This document shows, in pieces, positions 1 through 7,011 of a stretch of 64,000 nucleotides of DNA. The notes below the pieces were generated by a model, which had not been told where the DNA came from, ran no database searches, and worked only from the letters and a program-made list of their open reading frames with translations. The position numbers and the translations under genes were made by a program. This DNA is from Chitinophaga oryzae (lineage in GTDB: Bacteria > Bacteroidota > Bacteroidia > Chitinophagales > Chitinophagaceae): NCBI RefSeq assembly GCF_012516375.2, contig NZ_CP051204.2, positions 4,836,001 through 4,900,000 on the forward strand, written 5' to 3'. How positions within the stretch are numbered: the first letter of the stretch is position 1; the number at the start of each line of letters is the position of its first letter.

Positions 1-1087
1 TATCGATGCTGTCTTTGAAATGAACATACTTTTCCAGGTCGTCGTACGCCTGTCGCAGGTCACCCGTTTTGCGGGAGTACGACGCCATTGCTTCCAGCGA
101 GGATAAAACAAAAGAAGTCGCCTCATCTTCCAGCGCCATTTCATATCTTTTAGCTGCTGCCGCCCTGGCGGCCCGGAGGTCTCCTTTTGCTTCCTGTAAT
201 TTTTCCTGCGCCGTGTAGACATCATACCGGTTCGTCCGCCTGTCAAATTGTTTCAGTTCTTCGAAAGCCTTATCGCACGCGATGGCGGCAGGCCCCGGTT
301 GACCTGCGGCAGTATAGTAACGTGACCGGTAGCTGTAGTACCTTGCCCAAAGTGCATTGGGCCCCAGCGCTTTCAGATGCATGGCCGCCGTATCGAGATA
401 GCGCTCGCCGCGGCTGAGGCTATCCATGTACAACATCAGCAGGGCGCTGCTCAGAAAGGATTCGGCGATCTCCTCCGGCCGCCCCTTTAACTGCATATAC
501 CGAAGGTCTTCCTGCGAATAGGGATAAGCTTTCGTATAATCATGTGTATTAGTAAGCCCGGCTGCTATATTATGTACTGTCGCAGCGTACATAAAAGTAT
601 CTTTCAATGCCAGGATCAATGGCAGGGAACCGATGATCAGCTCCATCGCCTTTTCGGAATAACCGTCATTGGCGTAGGCGAAAGCGATGTTATTATTACA
701 TTTCAGGTACAGGCTTCCCGCACCGGGCGACAGGCTGTCCGGCGCCAGCAAATGCCTGGCGCTGTCATACTGAGCAATGGCGCTGTCATTGACAGCCTGC
801 ATTAAATACACATAACCCATCCGGTAGTGCGCCAGCGCTTTGTAATAGCGGTAAGGCACCTTGCTGCCGATCCGCAACGCACGGGCGCCGAAATCAAAAG
901 CCGCTGCGGGTTTACCCATATTCATGAAGGCAGCGGACAGCTCACCCATCAGCCGGATACGGTCCGTATCGCTTACTGCTTTACCCAGCAAACGCTGTAA
1001 ACTGTCTGTCCGCTGTTGATAGGACTGGGCGGTCCCTGTCAGGGTGTTACAACAGAAAACCAGGCATATAATAAGGAAATGTTTCAC
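1..1087 (-). CDS. TPR-containing sensor histidine kinase, N-terminal sensory part (cut by window edge)
   Basis: An open frame runs from a GTG at 1087 to the window edge without a stop (about 362 residues). The product starts MKHFLIICLVF and has a short hydrophobic signal ending near TAQ, followed by helical tetratricopeptide-like repeats rich in Ala, Tyr and Gly (for example ALAHYRMGYVYL). An in-frame stop lies just upstream (TAG at 1117-1115) and no ATG fits, so GTG is the best start. Order and style match the complete gene at 33539-35497, which has the same signal/TPR front and also begins GTGAAA, so I expect a membrane anchor, HisKA_3 and HATPase domains beyond the window. It is divergent from a beta-propeller lipoprotein whose paralogue sits in an operon with the other kinase. 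The kinase domain is inferred from the paralogue; only the TPR region is visible. Confidence 0.75.
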   Translation of the reverse strand, partial: MKHFLIICLVFCCNTLTGTAQSYQQRTDSLQRLLGKAVSDTDRIRLMGELSAAFMNMGKPAAAFDFGARALRIGSKVPYRYYKALAHYRMGYVYLMQAVNDSAIAQYDSARHLLAPDSLSPGAGSLYLKCNNNIAFAYANDGYSEKAMELIIGSLPLILALKDTFMYAATVHNIAAGLTNTHDYTKAYPYSQEDLRYMQLKGRPEEIAESFLSSALLMLYMDSLSRGERYLDTAAMHLKALGPNALWARYYSYRSRYYTAAGQPGPAAIACDKAFEELKQFDRRTNRYDVYTAQEKLQEAKGDLRAARAAAAKRYEMALEDEATSFVLSSLEAMASYSRKTGDLRQAYDDLEKYVHFKDSID

Positions 1088-1147
1088 ATCCGGGAAGTTA
1101 ATAACAAACAGTACCTAATTTACTACATCTCTCCTTAAAAAATAAAA

Positions 1148-1167
1148 AATACTCCTTTGGGAGTATT
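1148..1167. promoter_or_regulatory. Perfect 8-bp inverted repeat between divergent sensor and lipoprotein genes
   Basis: AATACTCC and GGAGTATT flank a 4-nt TTTG centre. The site lies 61 bp before the kinase start and 78 bp before the lipoprotein start. Read on the minus strand, the stem is followed by a T-rich tract, so it could be a weak terminator or attenuator for the kinase leader. Read as DNA, it has the size of a LuxR-type response-regulator site. The sequence cannot decide between these. Confidence 0.4.
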
Positions 1168-1244
1168 CCGCTGATAGCTGCTTTAGCTCAATTTTGAATC
1201 ATGAAAAAACCATCCTGTCTGACCTTGTAAAAACCTCAAATCAT

Positions 1245-2231
1245 ATGCGACTCTCTTTCCGTCTCCTGATAGCGCTTGCCTTTGTTGGCCTGGCGGCGTG
1301 CAAAAAAGACAATAACAACGATGGCCCCGGCGGTGGGGGTAACTATAACTATGGTCCCGGCGCTGTATTCATCAAACAGGGAACAAGCGGCATCCAGCGG
1401 CTGGACATGTCTTCCGGCGTGGTTTCCCAGCTAATGCCTAACTGGCAGGGAGCCGGCTGGGACATCAGCTGGAACGGTAAAACCGGCGTAAAACAGATGG
1501 ACCCTACCGGCAACGCTGCCAGCAGCGACTATGTATTATTTAACACCAGCGATGCTTCCGTGATAAAGACCATCCATTACAGCGCGCCCAGTGGCGACGA
1601 CCATGACGGCGGGCTGCCCATGATTTCCCCCGATGGCTCGATGCTGGCCCTGCGCCCCACACTGGACGACGGTCTTGTCATCATCGACATGAACGGCCGC
1701 GTGATAAAAAGCATCTCCGGCTACGGCAACTATGATTTTAAATATCTCGACCCCGTCAACTGGGCGCCGGACAATACTGTCCTGTTTAAGATGAACGGCG
1801 CGCTGTACCGCACCAGTAAAGACTTTACGCGTGCCTTCAAAGTAAAGGACATACCTTTTACCGACTGGAGAGGAGAAGCAGTGGCTAGTCCGGACGGTAA
1901 AAAAATCGCCCTCTCCGCGGGCAATCATATCTGGCTTATGAATGCGGACGGCAGCGATTTTCACGTGATCACGGAAAGCACGCAACGGGAAGTGAAGCCT
2001 TCCTTTTCACCGGACAGCAGGTACATCGCCATTGCTGCTAACTCAAGGGCCGGCGCTCCTGGCGACGGTTGGGGCACGGCCGCACATCTTTGCCTGGTGC
2101 CCGCAGACGGCCAGCTGTACAAAGTATATCCCGGCGAAGACAAGCGGGTCATCCAGGTAGTGGAAAGCGGCAGGCATGCTGACTCCGAAGGGTTGGGCTT
2201 CACCATCGTAGGGGATTTTGTATGGAGATAA
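1245..2231 (+). CDS. Lipoprotein with TolB/PD40-like beta-propeller
   Basis: The 328-residue product starts MRLSFRLLIALAFVGLAAC and has a clear lipobox (LAAC) followed by KKDNNN, a Gly/Asn linker and a beta-propeller. An upstream in-frame ATG at 1194 would bury the signal peptide, so 1245 is preferred. Propeller blades show the PD40 pattern ISPDGS, ASPDGKKIA, and AGNHIWLMNADGSDF followed by FSPDSRYIA. It is a clear paralogue of the protein encoded at 35507-36463: both share the GWDIS, DDGL, AGNHIW-MN-DGS and C-terminal WR signatures. The partner kinase is divergent here and co-transcribed in the other copy, so I infer a role as an envelope sensor or ligand-binding partner of the two-component system. 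The ligand is unknown. Confidence 0.8.
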   Translation: MRLSFRLLIALAFVGLAACKKDNNNDGPGGGGNYNYGPGAVFIKQGTSGIQRLDMSSGVVSQLMPNWQGAGWDISWNGKTGVKQMDPTGNAASSDYVLFNTSDASVIKTIHYSAPSGDDHDGGLPMISPDGSMLALRPTLDDGLVIIDMNGRVIKSISGYGNYDFKYLDPVNWAPDNTVLFKMNGALYRTSKDFTRAFKVKDIPFTDWRGEAVASPDGKKIALSAGNHIWLMNADGSDFHVITESTQREVKPSFSPDSRYIAIAANSRAGAPGDGWGTAAHLCLVPADGQLYKVYPGEDKRVIQVVESGRHADSEGLGFTIVGDFVWR

Positions 2232-2246
2232 ATCACCCGTTTGTAA

Positions 2247-2987
2247 TCAGGTATTGTCGAAGGTGATCAACGCCTTTTTTAAAGCAGGGCTGTAAAAAAG
2301 GCTGATCCCCTCCGGCGCGGTATGCTGGAATCCATAGCCATCCATACTACCGATATATTCGAAAGAAGGGTCTAACGCCTCAAAGGGCCAGTCGCCCGGA
2401 AATTCTTCCGGCGACAATGCGGTGAATATGCCCGCAGGGCGCTGCTGGTGCAGCTCCGCCAGGTAATCCGACATAGCATCTTTTTCCAGGTCAGCCGGTG
2501 TTAATGCGCGTAACCGTTCCAGGCGGCGAATATCCGACACCTGTATACCGGGGCGGCTAAAATCACCGGCATACAGTTGGCCATATTGATCGAAATACGC
2601 TTTCTTCAGGCGGTACATGGCCTCATTCATATTATATTCAATTTCCGCTTCCGGAAAACCGTTGGCATACTGATCGGCCGGGATAAGCTGATAGTCGTTG
2701 AAATAACGCCAGTCGGCCTCGAAGCGGTACTTACCTTCCACGACGTCAAAACCAAGCATGTCCGGTTGGGTAAAAGCGGTATGGTATTCTTCTTTCGACT
2801 CACCTACCCTGCCGTCATACATTTCTTTGACAGACACCAGGTGCAGCCATTCGTTACGACCGGGATTTATACAGCGCAGATTGATGGATGCCAGCGGCAG
2901 GAAGTGCTGCCGGTGTAAGGGGATATTATCATAAAAAACATCTTCGTAAGCGGGGAACAGCCTGATATCGTTCTTGTCTATCTGCAT
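2247..2987 (-). CDS. Hypothetical protein, 246 residues, no family recognised
   Basis: An intact reading frame from ATG at 2987 encodes a soluble, acidic protein without signal peptide or membrane segment. It is rich in Tyr, Phe, Glu and Pro. The C-terminal third reads like a small alpha/beta domain (EALDPSFEYIGSMDGYGF). It converges on the lipoprotein gene, with 15 bp between the two stops. The overall look resembles small cytosolic proteins of the SMI1/YwqG type, but I see no diagnostic motif and do not assign it. Coding is supported by the long frame and codon use like its neighbours. Confidence 0.6.
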   Translation of the reverse strand: MQIDKNDIRLFPAYEDVFYDNIPLHRQHFLPLASINLRCINPGRNEWLHLVSVKEMYDGRVGESKEEYHTAFTQPDMLGFDVVEGKYRFEADWRYFNDYQLIPADQYANGFPEAEIEYNMNEAMYRLKKAYFDQYGQLYAGDFSRPGIQVSDIRRLERLRALTPADLEKDAMSDYLAELHQQRPAGIFTALSPEEFPGDWPFEALDPSFEYIGSMDGYGFQHTAPEGISLFYSPALKKALITFDNT

Positions 2988-3055
2988 GGGTTAAAATCGG
3001 TAATGGTCAACGGCAAATGTAAGCATTGCGACGGACTATTCCTGGACAAACGGCA

Positions 3056-3904
3056 TCAGGCCATGATACTTCCCGGCATAATGCCGCACCTGTTACGGTC
3101 TTCATCGAACTGCATTTTCATAAAGCCGGTCATGGCGCCATTGGACCCTGCCTGGCTGAGGAACACTTCATGGTGACGGGCATTGTGCAATACCATGGTG
3201 GAGCGGATAATTTTTTCCTGGTGGCCACCGATGACAAAGTCTATGTGAGTGGAACCCATCGCCAGATCGCGGCTGTCGGCAATATTCTCAGGTTGTTTGT
3301 AACCCAGATGCGAGAGGCATACCACCACATGACAGCCATGCTCCTGTTTAAGGCGGACGGCCACATCATTGGCTGCCTGCACCGGTGACAATACCGTAAC
3401 GCCGCTGCCCGCAGGCAATGCGGGGCCTACGCCTGTAATACCTACTTTTAACGATCCGGCATATACGATTTTATAGGGTAACACCTGTCGTGCGAGGGCT
3501 TTGTCCGTAAAACGGTAATTGCAGTTTACCAACGCAAACTGCATACCAGGGATCAGGGCGGCCAGTGCTGCCTGTCCGCCGGCCAGTTCGCGATTGCCAA
3601 TCGTAGCGGCGTGGTAGCCGGCGCGGTTCATAGCGGCGATTATTTTCCTATGCCCGTCGGCGTTAGTCGTGTCATGAAGGAAGTCGCCTGCGTCCAGCAG
3701 GATACCGGTATCGCCGGAAGGGCGCAGGTCTGTGACCTGTCCATGCATATCATTGGTATGCCAGATGGTGAGTTCACGGTTGTTGCCTGGAAGATATGTA
3801 GCGTTGGCAGTGGCGGCAGCCAGTGAGCGGAAAGGTTGTTGGAGCAATAGTAAACCCGTAGCCAGCGAGGTGTTACGCAGAAAAGCGCGGCGATCTTTGT
3901 TCAT
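3056..3904 (-). CDS. Tat-exported 5'-nucleotidase-like metallophosphatase with altered active site
   Basis: The 282-residue product begins with a twin-arginine type signal (DRRAFLRN followed by a hydrophobic stretch), so it is probably exported folded. The body is the N-terminal metallophosphatase domain of the UshA/5'-nucleotidase family: metal motif HTNDMHG near residue 49, a Gly-Asp metal site (LLDAGDFL), a GNRE site, SHLG, and GGHQEK. Family members normally have GNHE and GGHSH. Here the His of GNHE is Arg and the second His of GGHSH is Glu, so one catalytic residue and one metal ligand appear lost. The C-terminal substrate domain is absent, as in split Bacteroidota versions. It may be a non-catalytic or specialised relative. 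Family assignment is firm, activity doubtful. Confidence 0.8.
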   Translation of the reverse strand: MNKDRRAFLRNTSLATGLLLLQQPFRSLAAATANATYLPGNNRELTIWHTNDMHGQVTDLRPSGDTGILLDAGDFLHDTTNADGHRKIIAAMNRAGYHAATIGNRELAGGQAALAALIPGMQFALVNCNYRFTDKALARQVLPYKIVYAGSLKVGITGVGPALPAGSGVTVLSPVQAANDVAVRLKQEHGCHVVVCLSHLGYKQPENIADSRDLAMGSTHIDFVIGGHQEKIIRSTMVLHNARHHEVFLSQAGSNGAMTGFMKMQFDEDRNRCGIMPGSIMA

Positions 3905-3977
3905 ATACTATAGGGACCAGAAAGAAATTGCGCCCAAAGATATATACATTCCTGTTATTTTTTCCCGGAAATAAATA

Positions 3978-4007
3978 TTGACTGAAAAAAAATATGTAAT
4001 ACTTTTG
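3978..4007 (+). promoter_or_regulatory. Bacteroidota housekeeping-type promoter (TTG-N19-TACTTTTG)
   Basis: TTG at 3978-3980 is followed after 19 nt by TACTTTTG at 4000-4007, an exact match to the TAnnTTTG -7 consensus with normal -33 spacing. It lies about 50 bp before the first tail-collar gene and probably drives the whole collar cluster. Confidence 0.65.
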
Positions 4008-4058
4008 CAGCGGTTTTTCAAACGCGACGAGCACCCTTTACCTAAATCTACCAAAACT

Positions 4059-4624
4059 ATGGACGAGGCATTCCTTGGAGAAATATTCCTTATAGGATTC
4101 CAATTCCTTCCCCCGGATTTGCATACTGCAATGGTCAGTTACTTCAGATCAGTGAGCATTCGACCTTGTATTCCTTAATAGGCACCACCTATGGCGGGGA
4201 TGGCATTGAAACATTTGCATTGCCGAACCTTCAGGGCAGGGTGCCGGTAGGCAGCTACAGTCAGGATTTTAATTATATCCCGGGGGCGATCGGCGGCGAT
4301 GCCACTACCCAGCTGACTGTTGGTCAGATCAGCAACCACACACATAGCATCGTCACCGACATCCGGATGAAAACAGGTACGGCCGCTGACACGCCCGCTC
4401 CTGGCAATGCTTACCCTGCACCAGCTACAGCTGTGCCCCGTTATGATACGCAGAGTGATGAAAAAATGATCGCATTAAATGTAAGTGATATGGTAACACC
4501 CCAGGGAGGGAAGCTTACCACGGAACCCAACACCACCAGTAACTTGCCCGTTGACAATATGATGCCTTTCCTTTGCCTGAATTATGTGATCTCATTGCAG
4601 GGTATTTATCCGTCTCCCATTTAA
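4059..4624 (+). pseudogene. Phage tail collar (MdpB-like) protein 1, interrupted by a -1 frameshift
   Basis: The N-terminus MDEAFLGEIFLIGFQF, from ATG at 4059, leaves frame at a run of five C (4110-4114). Adding one base restores FAYCNGQLLQISEHS and then YSLIGTTYGGDGIETF-LPNLQGRVPVG, giving a normal collar protein of about 188 residues with its usual C-terminal LNYVISLQG ending. This is the tail-collar / microcystin-dependent-protein fold, related to the trimeric tip of phage short tail fibres but widespread outside phages. It is the first of three paralogues in a row. Downstream of the lesion the frame is fully open and conserved, so the break is either very recent or a homopolymer sequencing error. 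If real, the product would be about 40 residues of collar sequence plus an unrelated tail. Confidence 0.8.
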
Positions 4625-4644
4625 TTTTTTATCTACAGGTATAT

Positions 4645-5199
4645 ATGGTAAAAGAGTACCAGTTTATAGGCGACATTATCATGGCCGCTTTTTTGGATGC
4701 CCCCAAAGGGTATGTTCAATGTGCCGGGCAAACGGTGTCCATACAGCAATTTACGGCGTTATATGCCATTCTGGGCAACCGGTATGGCGGCAACGGCGTA
4801 ACGACCTTTCAGCTGCCCGACCTGCGGGGCCGCGTGCCCATAGGCGCCGGCCAGGGCCCTGGTTTAAATCAGCGTACGCTGGCCCAGCCGGGTGGCGAGA
4901 AATCAGTGACACTTACCGCTGCCAACCTGCCACCGCATATCCATAACGTACGGGAAGACAAACTGTCCTTTCCTGCAGGGGCTAATAATGACACCCACAG
5001 CCCTGTAGACGCTTTTGCAGGTACAGCCGTCACTGGTAACCTGTACAGCAGCACTGCCGGAGCAGGGACAACCGCCTCGTTGCAACAGACGCTGACAATG
5101 GATAGCGGCACACCCGCACTTCCTGTTAACAATATGCAGCCATATCTGGCCATACAATTTTTTATCGCGCTGGAAGGTTTCTTTCCATCAAGGGGATAA
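4645..5199 (+). CDS. Phage tail collar (MdpB-like) protein 2
   Basis: The 184-residue product starts MVKEYQFIGDIIMAAF; the ATG at 4645 aligns with the start of its paralogues, whereas longer frames would read back into the preceding gene. Collar motifs are present in order: APKGYVQCAGQ, LYAILGNRYGGNGVTTF, LPDLRGRVPIG, a Gly/Thr-rich variable middle with HIHN, and the conserved end MQPYLAIQFFIALEG. No signal peptide is visible. Collar-fold proteins trimerise, and three adjacent diverged copies could make a heterotrimer; that is inference. It lies 20 bp after collar 1 and 27 bp before collar 3, consistent with one transcript. Confidence 0.9.
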   Translation: MVKEYQFIGDIIMAAFLDAPKGYVQCAGQTVSIQQFTALYAILGNRYGGNGVTTFQLPDLRGRVPIGAGQGPGLNQRTLAQPGGEKSVTLTAANLPPHIHNVREDKLSFPAGANNDTHSPVDAFAGTAVTGNLYSSTAGAGTTASLQQTLTMDSGTPALPVNNMQPYLAIQFFIALEGFFPSRG

Positions 5200-5226
5200 C
5201 TTCCGTCGTACTAATAAATATCCATT

Positions 5227-5772
5227 ATGCCTTACATTGGAGAAATCAGAATATTTGCAGGCACCTTTGCTCCTAATGGCTGGTTTTTATGCAACGGCGC
5301 GTTACTAAGCGTCGCACAATACACCCCGCTGTTTGCCCTGCTGTCCTATACCTATGGTGGTGATGGCAGGAACAGCTTTGCAGTTCCCGACCTGCGGGGA
5401 AGGGTCCCTTTACATGCGGGCGACCTGTTGGGCGCTACCTATACGCCAGGCCAGATGGGCGGCACCGAAAAGAAAAACGTGTACAGTTATCAATTGCCTG
5501 CACATATACATACGATATCAGGCAGCGTATATCAGCCAGTGCTGGGCGAAAACCCCGGACAGCTGACATCCCCCGATAACGCATACATGGCCATTACCAA
5601 CGGGCAACAGGTGTACAGCACTGCCAAACACGCTACCAACCGTATGGCGCCACTAAAAACAACGATACAGGTACAACCTGCAGGGAGCGGCCAGCCTATA
5701 GAGAACATGCAACCCCATCTTCCGCTTAATTTTATCATCTGTGCGCAGGGTAATTTCCCTCCACGCTCCTGA
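5227..5772 (+). CDS. Phage tail collar (MdpB-like) protein 3
   Basis: The 181-residue product starts MPYIGEIRIFAGTFAPNGW and carries the complete collar signature: FLCNGALLSV, LLSYTYGGDGRNSF, VPDLRGRVPLH, and the end MQPHLPLNFIICAQG. It is the best match of the three to the family consensus for the N-terminal GEIR-FAG-FAP-GW segment. There is no signal peptide or membrane segment, so the exit route, if it is surface-exposed, is not evident. The next gene begins 11 bp downstream on the same strand. There are no capsid, terminase, sheath or baseplate genes nearby, so this is not a prophage or an obvious contractile injection system. Confidence 0.92.
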   Translation: MPYIGEIRIFAGTFAPNGWFLCNGALLSVAQYTPLFALLSYTYGGDGRNSFAVPDLRGRVPLHAGDLLGATYTPGQMGGTEKKNVYSYQLPAHIHTISGSVYQPVLGENPGQLTSPDNAYMAITNGQQVYSTAKHATNRMAPLKTTIQVQPAGSGQPIENMQPHLPLNFIICAQGNFPPRS

Positions 5773-5782
5773 TCCACCCTTA

Positions 5783-6925
5783 ATGATGAAAATAGGTACC
5801 CTTTTACCCAAATCAACTTTCAACCTGCTGCTGCAACATGATTTTCAGGCAGGCATGGCCGCTTGTCTCCAACACCGGCAGACAGGCGCCACACTGGTCA
5901 GCAGTAACATCCAATACGGGACCAATGCGGGTCTGGTGCACCAGGAGGCAGAACGATTACTGCTGGAGGAAAAGGCAGACATACTTGTAGTGTATGCAGA
6001 TCAGGCGACACTGAAACAAACGGCCGACCTCGCGCGGGCGCTCAATAAACTGTTGATAGCGGTGCATGGCGGCGCCAAATACCTGCACAACTGGGAACCC
6101 CATCCGGCTATGCTGTCGCATACGCTCAACAGCACTATTCATTGCAGGCTCACAGGCATGTATGCAGCTGCAAAAGCATCTCATGCTGCCATGTGCACTT
6201 CTTTCTACGACGGCGGCTACTCCCATTGCCATGCATTTTCGGAGGCCTATATGAACAATGGCGGCAACCTGACCTATAACTACATCAGCCAGTACAAAGC
6301 AGCGGAATTCAACACGGCACCGTTAGAAGCATTCCTGAACGCTCATCCGGAAACGCGTGCGTTATTGTCTCTTTTCAACGGAGACCTTGCGCACTGTTTT
6401 CTGCAGCATTTACAACGGTCAGGTATCAACGATTTACAGCTGTTTACAGGCCCTATGCTGCCCGACGAATCCCTGCCGGCCGTACACGGGCCGCTGGAGC
6501 TGCCTTTCCGCCTCCAGGGCTATACCCCCTGGGTATCCATACTGGACCTTCCGGCCAATGAATTATTCAAAGCACAATTCCGCCAGCACAGCGGACGTGA
6601 AGCCTCCATGGCGGCACTCCATGGCTGGGACACCGGCGTTATACTGGAACAAATCCTCCGGACAGCAGGCCAGCATCGTTTTCGTGCAGAAACCATACTG
6701 GAAATGCTGAAAGAAGTGCAGCTGGAAAGCCCGCGAGGCATCCTTCATATGGACGCTGCCACCCATCACATACTGGGCCCCTCCTGGCTGGTACAGATGG
6801 ATGAAACGTTTAAACCAGCCATACTGGGCGAGGTAAACAACACTGCACACATCTGGCAGGACATTATCCGGCGAAAACCGGAAGAACAAGCTTCCGGCTG
6901 GATCAACACTTATCTCTGCGCCTGA
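5783..6925 (+). CDS. Type 1 periplasmic-binding-protein fold protein without signal peptide
   Basis: A 380-residue product from the ATG pair at 5783/5786. It reads as the two-lobed Leu/Ile/Val-binding (Peripla_BP_6-like) fold: KIGTLLPKS opening strand, the alternating helix/strand lobe with ADILVVYADQ, a hinge segment, TRALLSLFNGD, and a late HGWDTGVILEQIL that resembles the AYDAxxLL helix of branched-chain amino-acid binding proteins. The N-terminus goes straight into the first strand; there is no signal peptide or lipobox, so it is predicted cytoplasmic. Related leaderless proteins act as ligand sensors (AmiC type). It follows collar 3 by 11 bp and precedes the giant adhesin by 86 bp. No ABC permease or ATPase is adjacent. 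The ligand cannot be named. Confidence 0.72.
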   Translation: MMKIGTLLPKSTFNLLLQHDFQAGMAACLQHRQTGATLVSSNIQYGTNAGLVHQEAERLLLEEKADILVVYADQATLKQTADLARALNKLLIAVHGGAKYLHNWEPHPAMLSHTLNSTIHCRLTGMYAAAKASHAAMCTSFYDGGYSHCHAFSEAYMNNGGNLTYNYISQYKAAEFNTAPLEAFLNAHPETRALLSLFNGDLAHCFLQHLQRSGINDLQLFTGPMLPDESLPAVHGPLELPFRLQGYTPWVSILDLPANELFKAQFRQHSGREASMAALHGWDTGVILEQILRTAGQHRFRAETILEMLKEVQLESPRGILHMDAATHHILGPSWLVQMDETFKPAILGEVNNTAHIWQDIIRRKPEEQASGWINTYLCA

Positions 6926-7011
6926 CAACCGCGCAGCGGATCGCCCAAACACTACATGCTGCATTAAAGGATGCACAACGATATATTTTTTTATACCTAA
7001 GACTTCCCCCT

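Noticed and set aside
4059..5772. Prophage or contractile injection system
   Set aside because: Only collar-domain genes are present; no sheath, tube, baseplate, capsid, terminase, integrase or lysis gene is in the window.
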